DNA of 64,000 bases from Wyeomyia smithii (taxonomy: Eukaryota; Arthropoda; Insecta; Diptera; Culicidae). How positions within the stretch are numbered: position 1 is the stretch's first letter; each line of letters starts with the position of its first letter. Shown piece by piece: positions 21,174-32,190 of the stretch. The notes under the pieces are model-generated. The model was given only the letters and a program-made list of their open reading frames with translations, had not been told where the DNA came from and searched no databases. The DNA is taken from the NCBI RefSeq assembly GCF_029784165.1, contig NC_073695.1, positions 243,448,089 to 243,512,088 of the forward strand, given 5' to 3'. The position numbers and the translations under genes were made by a program.

Positions 21174-21640
21174 AATAAAAAAATAATTGAAGGTTTATAA
21201 TTTTCTGGCATCAACACAAACAGACATTCTGTGCGGGATGCAATCAAATCACTGTAGGGGCAGCGCAAAGGCTGCGATCAGCATAACCGACTTTGAATAA
21301 TAAACTGCCCTGTTAGAACGCATTCACAAATGCAGTTAGTTCGACTATGCAGAGCTAATATGAAGTCGATTCAATCAATCAGTATGAACAGATTTTCGTC
21401 GTCTCCCAGCTGGCAAGTTGCAACATGATGCAACACGCAACAGCAAGCAAACGAAATCGCTTGATGTTACAAACCGCAATAAGATACGGGTTAAAACCGT
21501 TGCGTGTGTGAGAGCATCATCGGTGTTTATTCGGTGGATACAAAAATCAAATGCGAATTGTGGAATAATTCGTCCAAAGAACATAAGAAAATGGTAAACC
21601 TGAACTGAAAGGCGTGGCCTATTACGTAGCACCCTTCGGC

Positions 21641-21680
21641 TATAAAAGAGTGTTTCTGGGAAAACTAGCTACATTCATTA
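21641..21680 (+). promoter_or_regulatory. Type-2 TATA/initiator-like segment
   Basis: TATAAAAG at 21,641-21,648 is followed about 25-30 bp later by ACATTCATTAGTC (from 21,671), a plausible initiator. The segment is conserved near 34,891-34,935, where the TATA reads CATAAAAG. The upstream GGCGTGGCCTATT is also conserved. Confidence 0.45.
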
Positions 21681-21936
21681 GTCGGAGGGTGAACTGGATG
21701 GACCGTCCACAACGTTGACAGCAGTAGCAGCAGATATCGGCACTCAGCAGTAACAGACCATAGCAGCGGGTCGTGCCTGTGGCTGCCTTCAAATTAAACA
21801 CTTGTCCTGTGGTTGGTCACCACGTCTCAGAAGCAGCGCGGTTTTTCTCAGTGTGTGTCGCCAGACTGCCATTATTCCCCCACTGTTGGGGCAACATGAA
21901 GATTGCCATCAGGAAATCCAATTTTGGAAATCAAAA

Positions 21937-21952
21937 TGCCGTTTTCAAGGCA
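21937..21952 (+). promoter_or_regulatory. Histone-type stem-loop, copy c (one mismatch)
   Basis: TGCCGT-TTTC-AAGGCA. It is the same position in the repeat as copies a and b, but a G.A mismatch breaks the fifth pair. A more decayed relative is at 35,623-35,638. Confidence 0.4.
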
Positions 21953-23239
21953 AATAAACAAGTCATTGGAAGTTAATAATTTTTGTCAACGCAAGCAAGC
22001 ATTCTGTGTTGCATCCTAGCAATTTAATCTGTCGCACCCGTGGAATTTACTGAATGTGAAATAGCTTCCACAGTGCATGTTGTCCGTGTATCTTAATTCC
22101 CCCAATGTTATGGCAGCTCAAAAGTTGTAATCAGCAACCGATTTTGAACCGCAAAATGCTTTTGAAGTAGAATACTTCTCTCAGGAAGTTCGGCTACATA
22201 GGGATGTGAAATGAAAATCTAAAACCGAAAAAAGTGAAAAATAAGTCCAATTTCAAATGCTAATAAATCGGTTATTCGATGGATTTCCTTCGTTCTTGCA
22301 GCAATAGCTTGGAAAATCTTCTAAGATTCTTCCCAAATGCAGATAATTGTAAATTTATTTTTCAAACTATTGTACTATTGAAAATAGTCAAGCCTTGTCA
22401 AAACGAAAACTTCGGCCTCTGATTGGTCGTTATATGATTGCTTCCCAAGCACGGTCGACAGAATAATAGACCTTGCCATTATAATTCTAGACTGCAACAA
22501 CAGTAGTCCTCTCTTAGCAGCAGCAGTAGCAATGCAGCGGATAACGGTCACAGCTGTGGTATGGCAATGGATAGCGGAGCGCGTCTCAGCATCGATAGCA
22601 GGACCAGGTGATGCAGGGCAGCGGATACCAATGGCAATGGCGGAAGCGTCCACTACTGTGGCAACGGGGATAGCGCAGCATCAATATAAGCAGGGCCAGG
22701 TGATCAGTGCGGCATTTTAGCAAATGCATCCAATGAAAAGAACGTTCTGGAAAGCTTCTCAGTGTTTATTTTCCCCCAAGGATTATTCGCACTGCCAGTG
22801 ATAACGCAAAGATGTGATCGGCATCTTATCAGACATTGAATTAAACAACAAATTGTCCTTTTCAGGATGAAATAAAAACCTATTTGAAGAGTTAGTATTT
22901 TCTCTCAAATCAATTTACACTTTCAAGAAATTTGGAACAGATATATGTGGCTTCATCTCCGTGTCTCAGAACGTACTGAATTATCTTTTCCTTCAGCCAT
23001 GAGCACAACATCCAAAAAGCTTTCATTATCAGCATAAAAATTAATTTTTCGCATAATTGAAATTCAAAAATTATCAAGTCCAAATCATGACGAGCAACAA
23101 TATTATTGAGAATGGTCAATCCTTGTTGAAGCGCAGAATTCGACTGATCTGATTAGTCGTTAATATGATTGCTTCCCAAGCACGGTCGACAGAATCATAG
23201 ACCTTGCCATTTTAAATTTGCTTTTTTTCTGTATAAGAG

Positions 23240-23321
23240 TAAGGATGGGAACTATCGACTGGAATGGCTATCGATAGTTATCGGTGATTTCCTACTACTA
23301 TCGATAGGTTTTTCATCCCTA
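23240..23321. mobile_element. 82-bp hAT-type MITE in a TATA box
   Basis: Ends are TAAGGATGGGA and, from the right, TAGGGATGAAA. It is flanked by the perfect 8-bp duplication TATAAGAG (23,232-23,239 and 23,322-23,329). The interior is built from TATCGATAG palindromes. The duplicated target is the TATA box of the type-1 promoter-like segment. Confidence 0.85.
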
Positions 23322-24080
23322 TATAAGAGCCTGCTTCAGTTTGCCGCTAATAATAGTTCTAGACAGCGACAACAGCAGTCTTCCCTTAGCAGCAGCAGTA
23401 GCAGTGCAGTGGATACCAGGCGGATAGCGGCCACAGCTGTGACATAGCAATGGATAGTGCACTAGTTTCAGCGGATCTCAGCCACGATAGCAGCTGGGCC
23501 AGCTGATGCAGGGACAGCGGATACCAATAGCAGCGTATAGCGGCTAAAACATTGGCATGGCTGCGGATAGCGTAGCAGTTGCAGCGGGTTTAGCATCGAT
23601 AGCTGCTGATGCAGTGAGGCACTTTAGTGAAATGCAGTCTCTGTGCGATAGCGGGCACTAGTAAATGCATTCAATTAAAAATGTTGACTCATTTTGACAA
23701 CACTTAAGCCGTCTAGTTTTGAGTGTTAAATCAGCTTTTCACTGTTTATTTTACCTCAAGGAATACTTTATTCGCACTGTCAAAGATAACGCTAAGATCT
23801 TATCTGATATTGAATTGAACTAATAAAAAAATGACTGACACGCAAGCAGCCGGATTTTCTTTCTTGTAAAAGTATTCTACTTCATCCTTGCGGTCGTGGC
23901 TTTGCACACAACCCTCCTGTGATTTTTCCACCATAAGGAGATTTGAGCTGTTTGGGGACCATCGAAAAACTTTTTGGGTTTGGGTCCATCATTTGGTACC
24001 TCAATTCCCATTTATATTCAAAAACTATGGAAACATTATACAACAACAATGGCATCGAACATGATTCAATTATACGCAAA

Positions 24081-24168
24081 ATGTACCGTTGAAACTGTTC
24101 ACATCAGATGGTGTCTCTAAGAATTATTATTAGAATGATTAGTCCTCATATACTACGTCTATGTTTGT
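24081..24168. other. Short unassigned gap
   Basis: A+T-rich; nothing recognised apart from the left target duplication of the next element (24,161-24,168). Confidence 0.4.
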
Positions 24169-24505
24169 TAGGGTAGCAGCGAAATGGATTATGTCAAATT
24201 TTAAAAATCGACCATGTACATTTTGTTTATTGGCTCGAAAAAATTCAATGTGCGGGATTTCAGTTCAATCAAGGGGTGCCTCACAGCGCTCAATGCCCTT
24301 ATTTTTGAGCCTAGCAAATCTACCAAGTAGAGTTAGATTTCCAAGGGTCAGAAAATCACAGCTTTGAGCGCTTTGAAGCACCCATGTCATGTCCGATTGT
24401 GCAGTAATTTCGCACAGGTTTTTTTGGGCCAATAAACATAAATTTACATCATCGGTTTTTGAAATTCGATGATGAAATTTTTTCCATACAGTCATTGTCA
24501 CCCTA
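24169..24505. mobile_element. 337-bp hAT-type MITE
   Basis: Starts TAGGGTAGCAGCGA and ends TCATTGTCACCCTA, with long imperfect inverted arms that nearly meet. It is flanked by ATGTTTGT (24,161-24,168) and ATGTCTAT (24,506-24,513), 6 of 8 identical, so probably an aged 8-bp duplication. A related right end lies at about 56,900-57,030. Confidence 0.7.
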
Positions 24506-24967
24506 ATGTCTATATTTGAAGTTAACCTATCAATATTATGTGCTAAGCATACGTGAATAAACCATACAAATTTGTAATTCGTATGGTTTTGAAGTATGAA
24601 GGGCCACAAAAATCCGTTCCAAAATTTACAAATAATCCGAAGTTATGAGTTGATGTGCTCTAAATCTCCAATATCTTGGAAAAGATTAAAATATGAGGTT
24701 TAAGTTCAATAAATTTGCTCACAATTTGCACATTAAAGACGCAAAAAGCTTTATAGAGAATGAGGAATCATGAAATTTTATGGATTCGGGGCAATGAAAA
24801 AATTTCATTTATAAGACGTCATACACAAATTACGTAAGCACTTTTTTTCGAAATTTTTGACCCCCTCTCCACCATAATAAGGTTTAGTGAGATTTTGCAC
24901 TATCCGTATACGAACTGAAGTACGTAATTATTCAGCTAATGTGAATTCACGCTTTTCCAAGGTTTAA
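24506..24967. other. No recognised feature
   Basis: A+T-rich, without recognisable coding or repeat ends. Confidence 0.35.
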
Positions 24968-24975
24968 CTGTTAAG

Positions 24976-27900
24976 TAGGCTGTCCCAAAAAAAAATCGAT
25001 GTTGAAAAAGTCAAGGTGCTCAGCCCTAAATTGAAAGATAATGTTATTTATAGCATTTTTGTAGAACATTTCGACTTTCTAAAAAATTGTTTTCAGGTTG
25101 CCCAAACGTGATTTATGAAAAAACTACTTTTTGACGTAGGACTACGGCTAACCGCACTATATCGAGATACATACTGTGGAAACTAAAACCAAGGTGTAAC
25201 GTCGGAATGAAAGATTTCAAACGTTAATACTGATGTAACCACACGATGGATCACAATAATCAATATGTCGTTGGATTGATAAAATGATGGACAATTTTTT
25301 GATTCTTCAGTTATCATTATCATTTTATAGTTAAACAGTGAAAATTTCATAAAAGTTTCAAGGTCGAATTTTCACGAACAATGTACCAATCACATGCGAG
25401 CGCGCCTGGCACAGACTTCATGAGTGGACACCAACTGCCTGCTCTAATATCCTGTATAGCAGTGTCATAAAAAAGATTTGACAGAATCTTCCCATCCCAA
25501 TACTTCAACTAATGTTTACTTCAATGAGCCTAGACTATTTTGATGTCTTGAAAGTGAAGCTTTTTTGGAAAGTTCGTAACCACTTCCACTATCAGACAGT
25601 TTTACGTTCTGCTGTAAGAATGTTATTAAAACAGTACCGCACCGAGTAATGTATGAATAGAGTGCTGATCACTCGTCGTCTATCAGTGCAGACGAACTCG
25701 ACATTCATTTGTGTGCAGCGAAGTCAAGTGAAGACTACATTACCGCTGTCGACGCACAGTGAGGCGTGTTGGGTTATTGCGTAGGTATCGTTTTGCGATC
25801 TGGAACATAATCAAATTGCCGTTTAAATTGTCATCTTATTCTTTATGTTTCTTATAGTAGCAAATATTAGAATTTAATATGATTATTCGGGTGCCGCAAA
25901 ATACGTTGTGCCGCCGGGGACAACAAAATTCTGTACGTGTCGATAGAGGCAGATAGCAGGGTATATAAATTTGTTTTGTTTTTTTTTTAACTCTACACTC
26001 TGTTTTTCTCAGATTTATTAAAAAACTAAATATAGGGTATTTTTCAATTAAATTTTTTTGTTCTGCATTAGCATCAACAAGAAAATATTACTTCCCATAA
26101 CCTTACTTGTAATTGAACAATATTAATTGCTGAGGCTAATGCTGTGTATCACTCTAGCCCTGTTTATTTTTGAAGATAACAGACATATGACTTTCAAATA
26201 TGGTATCTTCGTTGTTCTTTGGTATCTTGAAACTGATTAAATTTTTTTCTGATTGATTCTGTATACTGATAAAATGTTTAAATTGACCTGAATTGAATGT
26301 TAATATGTTCATAAAATTCTCTTTCAATTTTAAATTTTCTGTGAATATACATTTTCTACTAAAAACTGTAGTTCGTTATCGATATTTTTTCTATGAGCTT
26401 GTAACTGCAGGAAAAAAAGTGACATCTTTGCCGCCATCTTTCACAATATATAATAAAATAGATATAAAAGGAAGTTCAATTTCTACTAAATCGTACTCAA
26501 TTTATTATTTTATAGAAGGTTGCCTTTTCCCGTATTAGGGAAAATTTACTGTATTAGAATGAAAGATAGTCATCAATGTTAAAGAGAATAATTTTTCTTC
26601 TAAAAGAGAGTGCTGCAAATAAATAGTCAAAATACAGACCCAATGAACTAGTTTTAGTTCTAAGTCATTTGAGATGTTGCTTGATGAATTTAGGCTGACG
26701 ACCTAGATACTTGATATTATTACCCGAGTAATTATAAACATAGTACTGCTTTGCCAATATTGCCTATACACTATATTGCCGGGACATATTCATATTTTGG
26801 AGGATGTTGAGCTTGAATTGGTTAAAATAAATCAAGAAAACAGTAAAATGAACTCAAACTCAAACAGAGCTTCAAAAGCAAATATAAAACTATTGTAGTC
26901 CTACGTCAACTATGCGGACGTGTCTTGGATACCACCCTCCTACTATTTCAGCTACAAACCCACTCTTTTGCACTTTTTTCAACTCTGTTCGATTCCTAAA
27001 TTTTTCCATATATTTTTTTATTTTTGTGGGATTGTTTTCGAATATTTTGCATGGTTTGGTTCAGCATCGCACTCAATTATTTGACTCACAGAGCTCATTG
27101 AACATCACAAAAAGTGAATTTTTCTTATAATTTTCAGATAAACCCTTCAAAACACATATAAATTTTTTTTTTGATCAAGAACTGAATTTTTTTCTGCAAG
27201 ACGAAAATTTACATGAAAAAAGATTCTTGATATCTTATCGGGGGGCTGAGATATTGGCGTTTTTACATGTGATGGAAAACTATGCATTTTGTCAAGAATG
27301 CCACTAAAGCTCAATATCTCCATTGCACAGTATTTTATTTTACCGTTTGTGCGTATAATTTCCTGAATAATGATTCAAATGATGATTATAGCCATAAGGT
27401 ATGTTCGGAGGAGTTTCAGGATATTTAAAAATGCATCTTTTAATGTAGAAAGATGGGTGATCAATCCACCTATGAGTGAGATAAAAAATTTACTTTTTAA
27501 TCAAAATAGACATCTTGTTTCTATCTCTTATATATTACGAGCACCATTGAGTTTTCTAGTAGAAGGCACTAAAAATCACAATTTCCGTTCTAACTTTTTT
27601 CACAAATTTTTTCGAATTTATAAACCTTCTACTAAGTTATCAGCCATCTGAAAATGCATTTGTTTTCTAAACATTGTTATTTTTTATCTCCCAAAATAAA
27701 ACAGTTATTCAACATATTTGTTAAAATGCATAGTTTTCCATCACATAGAAAAATGCCAATATCTCAGCTCCCCGATAAGATATCAAGTATCTTTTTGCAT
27801 GTAAACTTTCGTCGTAAATCCCGCTTCGAAATGAAAATTTCAGTTCTTGATCACAATTTTTTTTATTTGTGTTTTGTAGGGTTTTATCTAAAAATTATTA

Positions 27901-28232
27901 GAAAAATTATTTTTTTGTGATGTTGATTAGGCTCTGGGAGTCATAAAACTGAATGTAATGCTGAACCAAACCATGCAAAATATTCAAAAACAACCCCACG
28001 AAAATAAAAAAATATATGGAAAAATTTATAAATCGAACAGAAATGAAAAAAGTGCAAAAGAGTGGGTTTGTAGCTGAAAAAAGTCATTTTTTCATAAATC
28101 ACGTTTGGGCAACCTGGAAACATTTTTTTAGAAAGTCGAAATGTTCTACAAAAATGCTATAAATAACATTATCTTTCAATTTAGAGTTGAGCACCTTGCC
28201 TTTTTCAACATCGATTTTTTTGGGACAACCTA
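24976..28232. mobile_element. Large foldback hAT-type element, interrupted
   Basis: Ends are TAGGCTGTCCCAAAA and, from the right, TAGGTTGTCCCAAAA, flanked by CTGTTAAG (24,968-24,975) and CTGTTGAG (28,233-28,240), 7 of 8 identical. The arms are inverted copies of about 500 bp: 24,976-25,130 plus 26,943-27,290 on the left pair with 27,720-28,232 on the right. The loop is about 430 bp. A 1.8-kb block (about 25,131-26,940) interrupts the left arm only, so it came later. No protein recognised. Confidence 0.85.
25131..26940. mobile_element. Unclassified insertion in the foldback arm
   Basis: Absent from the mirror arm near 28,083. It begins TGACGTAGGACTACGG, and near its right end reads GTAGTCCTACGTCAAC (a 15-bp inverted match) followed by TATGCGGACGTGTCTTGG. 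That right-end phrase recurs, slightly changed, at about 35,890-35,925. Similar CTACTTTT / CTACTATT words flank it and may be the duplication. The interior is A+T-rich with no recognised protein. Confidence 0.6.
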
Positions 28233-28249
28233 CTGTTGAGATCTCTGCT

Positions 28250-28380
28250 CGAAATAGTTCAACTAATTTTTTTTTTAGTTTTGTAAGTTTAAAATGTTTC
28301 AATCTTATGTAAGACTTTCTTGATTCTCCCTCTCCCCCTTCGTAAGCATTCGTAAGAGATTTGAAGTTTTTCATTGATCT
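28250..28380. repeat. Dispersed repeat D3, copy 1
   Basis: The segment with TCTTATGTAAGACTTTCTTGA, then a C/T tract and TTCGTAAGCATTCGTAAGA recurs at about 55,360-55,435 in the same orientation, diverged. Family unknown. Confidence 0.5.
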
Positions 28381-28509
28381 AGTTTGAGAATAAGAGTGTC
28401 AACTGAGTTGTCAAATGATGGTTTTGGTTCAGGTTATCTAATCTAGACCGATCCGACCTCCGATCCGATCTAGACCTTTTCCGATGGTCCAAATTCAGCT
28501 TAAATCTTC

Positions 28510-28765
28510 TAAATGAGTCGTCAATGGGCATATGCTGCTTGCAAAACAAAACCTACTATGATTTACGTTCATTTTGGCAGCGTTAATCCTTTTTTTTTTT
28601 GTATGAGATATAGTCCCCAAAACTTGAAAAGGGCGTAACCTCAAAAATTAGCCCAATGATGATTTTCAAATTCGGCTCAGAAGTGCAAAATAGTAATACA
28701 AACCAACTGGCATCAACAGTTTTGATGGCGTATTTTATTTTATGATAATTGTATTTGGAACTTCA
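28510..28765 (-). repeat. Dispersed repeat D2, copy 2
   Basis: Inverted relative of 18,041-18,290, from the ATGGGCATATGCTGCTTGC end to AATTGTATTTGGAAC. It abuts SINE-2 on the right. Confidence 0.75.
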
Positions 28766-28769
28766 TTAA

Positions 28770-28905
28770 GTAGACAGTATGAGCAGGAGGGAGAGCGAAA
28801 AATAAGCGGACTGGAAATATGATACAGATTTGGAAAAATATACCGCATCCCGACAGGACTCGAACCCGCAATCTCCCTGTCTCCGGAATGGTGTATTGAC
28901 CAGTA
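28770..28905 (-). repeat. SINE-2 copy (tRNA-derived head)
   Basis: Minus-strand unit shared with 55,987-56,140: tail from GTAGACAGTATGAGCAGG, then TAAGCGGACTGG.AATATGATACAGATTT, then a tRNA-like head. Read on the minus strand, the head contains GGGTTCGAGTCCT (28,855-28,867), a good RNA polymerase III B box. Two copies sharing both head and body argue for a SINE rather than a tRNA gene. Confidence 0.7.
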
Positions 28906-28924
28906 CAACCGTCCCCCGTAGTTT

Positions 28925-28990
28925 AATTGGTCAAAACATCATGCCGGAGACAGGGTGATCCAAGTTGGGGATTCCTGGTTGGAAGTCCAA
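28925..28990 (+). repeat. Second tRNA-like head, facing away from SINE-2
   Basis: TTGGTCAAAACATCATGCCG followed by GAGACAGGGTGAT on the plus strand mirrors the minus-strand head at 28,872-28,902. Its B-box region (GGGGATTCCTGGTTGGA) is degraded. The two heads stand head-to-head about 25 bp apart. No SINE-2 body follows on the right. Confidence 0.5.
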
Positions 28991-29315
28991 CATGGTCGAG
29001 CATCATCCAAAAGACTGGAAATCGATCCCAAAGGCCATTTTGAAATTTAAGATGGCGTCTTTTGAGGCTGTAATTCGGCCTCAAACACTATTTTGAAATC
29101 AAAGATGGCGATTTTCAGTTGCAGGAAAACTGACGAAAATTGTCAAATACCAGCAAATAGATATGAATATTTCGAGAATCATGATTACCATTTTATGAAA
29201 AATATTGGTCAGTGAAAGGCTTCGACAGAGTTACATTAGTTAATACCAACAAATTTAAAAAAAGCTAGATCGGTTTTGGATAAAGAAAAAAAAAAACTTT
29301 AAAAAATCGCTTAAA
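28991..29315. other. No recognised feature
   Basis: Contains two AAGATGGCG phrases about 60 bp apart; otherwise A+T-rich and unassigned. Confidence 0.35.
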
Positions 29316-29430
29316 GTTAGACGCACGATTTATTTTTATTACAACGAAGCGATGTTTTTATATTTCCACTGATCGTTTCAGACGGTTCCAAATTTGTAGC
29401 AAAAATAAATAGCAATCATTGAATTGTTCA
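29316..29430 (+). repeat. Dispersed repeat D1, copy 2
   Basis: Same orientation as 1,468-1,580; the shared block starts AAGTTAGACGCACG. Confidence 0.6.
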
Positions 29431-31828
29431 CTGCTGGATGTTCCGTGGCGCAGTTGATCGAGAAGGTGGTCGAAGGCGGTTGACGTCAACGGGATTTACT
29501 GTCGTCTGGAGACGGGCGGTTCACTGCAAAGGGTTGTCTTCGATTGGATGTTTATAGGGTAAACTGTTTCAGAAAGTTAAACAGGAACAACTTCAACCCT
29601 TTTAAGATGTTTATTTCATGTACGAAATTGGAGTTTGAGCTCATCGGCAAACCTCGTGGCTCGCTTGAGACGGTTTCAGCGAGCAAAAATAGATTAATGT
29701 ACACTGCGTTCCCCTAAGTCTGACTTCGAACACATTTTTGACTGGGAGATTAATTTCGATTTAATAAACCTACACTTTGCGGCACCACGGTGCCGTCGAT
29801 TTTGAAAGTTGTCTCATAATTGGACCCGATTCCGTCTCCAATGGAGGAGGGGGATCGAGCAAATTGGCACAGCGGTAAGCCATTAGACAGTTTGGATAAA
29901 ATAAAAACATATCTCGCCTGCTTTGCGAACATGTATCTAAACACTGCATCGCATCGGAGCGGCGTGCGCCTGCTTTGATGACGCTGCTGACGGCTGGCAG
30001 ATTTTCTGCACTCGACTCCAGCGGAAGGATTCTCTGCCAGTCGAGCCGGGTTCGGACGGATCAGCTCAAAGCGTGCCCGAGCAGTTCGCGACAGCTAGCG
30101 TCACCGGCAGGAGCTCCCGTGATTGGGATTAGAACTCCGTTTCAGTGCAAAAGTTTTGTGTACCAGGTGTAAGCTGATACTGTATGAATTGGATCTAGTG
30201 ACGACAGAAGAAAAGTGTGCTCTTTCGCTCTGTTGTTTTGCCATAACCTAGTCGAGCTTACGGAGTGACGTTGTAATTTTTTCACCTAGCTGGCGCGTGG
30301 CCAAGTTTAGTGTGCGAGATTTAAAATGCAGGAAAATAGTTATTTTTACTAAACACCATCCGTCTCCATTAGTGCTAACTGCCCCATAAACCGGCAAGAC
30401 ACGACACCCGGCTTGGGATCGGCGAAATGGGGATAATCTGTCAGTCAGTGACTTCTAGTGGGATGATATTTTTTTTTTGCTGCTCTTCCTCAGCCGCCGG
30501 TACAGTACAGTAGGCGTAGACGATGAGTAACGTGCCGGTTTAAATAGTTTCGTGTGCTGCTCGTGTATTTTGCGCAAAACTTGCGCGTTTGACAATATTT
30601 TGTACGGTAATAAATGCGGGTTTTTACACCTTGCTGATGGTTGGTTTTCTGCGAGAAAGAAGACTTCCGTCGGGAGGAAAACAGACAGAAATTAGGATAT
30701 TTTTCAACACAGTATGCTGTTATCGAAACTTTGTTCGAGTTTCACATGCTTTCGAATGAGACGCAACTAGTTTCAATGTTCTTCGCCGAAATAGTGCTTA
30801 TATTTTATCCATCATCTTTCTTCTTGCTAAATATTGTTCTTTCTAAATTTATTATTCACGACATCTTGTATTCTTTGAGAGACATAATAACCTAATAATA
30901 CCTGAATGTTTTATAACATTTAACAACATTCTGTCGTACTTGATATTATTTTTTCGTACACAATTCTAACAACATGTAAAAAAATGATGTAAATAAATAT
31001 GTTGAGATTCTGAGAAAAAAGAAAGGTTAAACAATTTTTTTTACATTGGTTTTGGATTTTGAAACGATTACCTAAAGTATTATAACATCAATACTCACAC
31101 GTTTAAAAGGTTTGACTACAATTTTTTTCTTAAAATTTCTGAAAATAATTTAAAATTTGCTGGTATCCTCAAAAGCTTTTATAGCAATCCTCAAGATCTA
31201 ATTCTCAGGTTTGTTTCTTCTCTAGAATCCAAAAAAATAAAAATGGTCTTAAACTGAATTCGTCGCTGGCAAGAGCTTTTATAGACCAGCAAAACTTAAA
31301 AAAGATCAACTTTTTGCTCCAAATCATTGCAAAGCTCAAGAAGTATCAAAAAAGAAAATTATTCCAGAATCACTTTCAATGATTACTTTTCTAGCGTTTG
31401 AGAGCAGCTAACTGAAAGCATTTTTTTTAAGCACTGTAACTCCCGTGATTCAAACCATATTTATAAAACCCAAAAATTCACTTATAAAAGAGCTCATAAA
31501 AGTTGTGGGCCTGATATTCTTCCAGCATTTATCATACAGAACAATTTTTATGTATTGTCGAATATTTTCAGTGAAAATTTTCAAATACATGCTGAGGAAT
31601 GGAGAATATTCCGACGGTTTAAGCTTAGCAAGAGTCGTTCCCGTCAGGCGCCTAAACCATGTAACTGCCAACCTATTTCAACGTTGTCAGTATTGAATTT
31701 GAAAGACTAATAATTAATAGATTTGTAATTTTTTAAATAAATTAAATTTCCGGTGTTAGTTCAGATTCCGGAATGGATGTGGGACTTCTACTGCCACAAC
31801 TGATCTATGATTTTTTGTTAGGTAAAAT
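29431..31828. other. Mostly unassigned; G+C-rich possible 5' exon
   Basis: From about 29,940 to 30,450 the composition rises sharply in G+C. The stretch 29,975-30,172 is open for 65 codons, contains TTTCAGTGC (initiator-like) at about 30,141, and ends CCAG followed by GTGTAAGC at about 30,167, a possible splice donor. This could be a non-coding first exon of a plus-strand gene, perhaps the one at 63,347, but no protein match or cap site can be shown. The rest is A+T-rich without features. Confidence 0.3.
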
Positions 31829-32190
31829 GGATTAAAGGCTTTTGACACCTTAAACAATGACACTCGCTTGAAAAACTAATAAAGTTATGGACTATGTGGA
31901 TTAGCTAATAAAATAATAGGAAGCTCTTTGAGTGGATCAATTTGATGCTATAAAAGAGGCGCGTTATAAAGAATAGGAGTTCCCCAAAGGAGCAATATTG
32001 GACCTTTTCTATTTCTTTTCTATATAAATGACATCCGTAATTTGCCCTTAAAGGAATACCAAGATTAGTTGCGGATGATACAGCCCTATTTTACCCTATT
32101 CAAGCTGTGTCAGCTGTGATCTCAAACGTTACAGGTGATTTGCAAATTCTAGTAAAATATTTTCTTACTAATTTACTTTCCTGAACTTGT
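31829..32190 (+). pseudogene. Non-LTR reverse transcriptase fragment
   Basis: The plus strand reads GLKAFDTLNNDTRLKN, then SYGLCGLANKIIGSSLSG, then GVPQRSNIGPFLFLFYINDI (from 31,976), and after a frameshift GIPRLVADDTALFYP with the catalytic ADD at about 32,071-32,079. This is the consecutive order of RT motifs from the first catalytic Asp through the YxDD-type box. Stops follow KN and a frame change precedes GIPR. It differs from both the I-like element and the fragment at 15,965-17,330, so it is a third RT lineage (Jockey/CR1-like wording). Endonuclease and 3' parts are missing. Confidence 0.8.

Larger units (their letters stand above)
18505..24080 (+). repeat. Promoter/stem-loop repeat array 1
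   Basis: A composite of related blocks in direct orientation. Block A (from 18,505) restarts at 22,161, so one unit is about 1.8 kb once the hAT at 19,031-20,885 is removed. Units contain a type-1 promoter-like segment (ATTGGTCGTTATATG, then CGGTCGACAG, then TATATAAGAGCC) and CAG-rich leader-like sequence. A conserved stretch CAGCGCGGTTTTTCTCA...CCCCCACTGTTGGGG follows, then a 16-nt stem-loop. A type-2 TATA segment lies at 21,641. No recognisable protein is encoded. The same family recurs at 33,830-35,925. The unit is too promoter-like to be ordinary satellite, but I know no family name. Confidence 0.75.

Noticed and set aside
21375..21632. 85-codon minus frame with a relative at 35,337-35,555 (MLRNRPRL...)
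   Set aside because: It recurs because the whole array DNA is repeated. A third copy near 34,700-34,850 has a stop in this frame, and no domain is visible.
18505..24080. Histone gene cluster
   Set aside because: Despite histone-like 3' stem-loops and promoter-like boxes, no H1, H2A, H2B, H3 or H4 sequence is readable on either strand.
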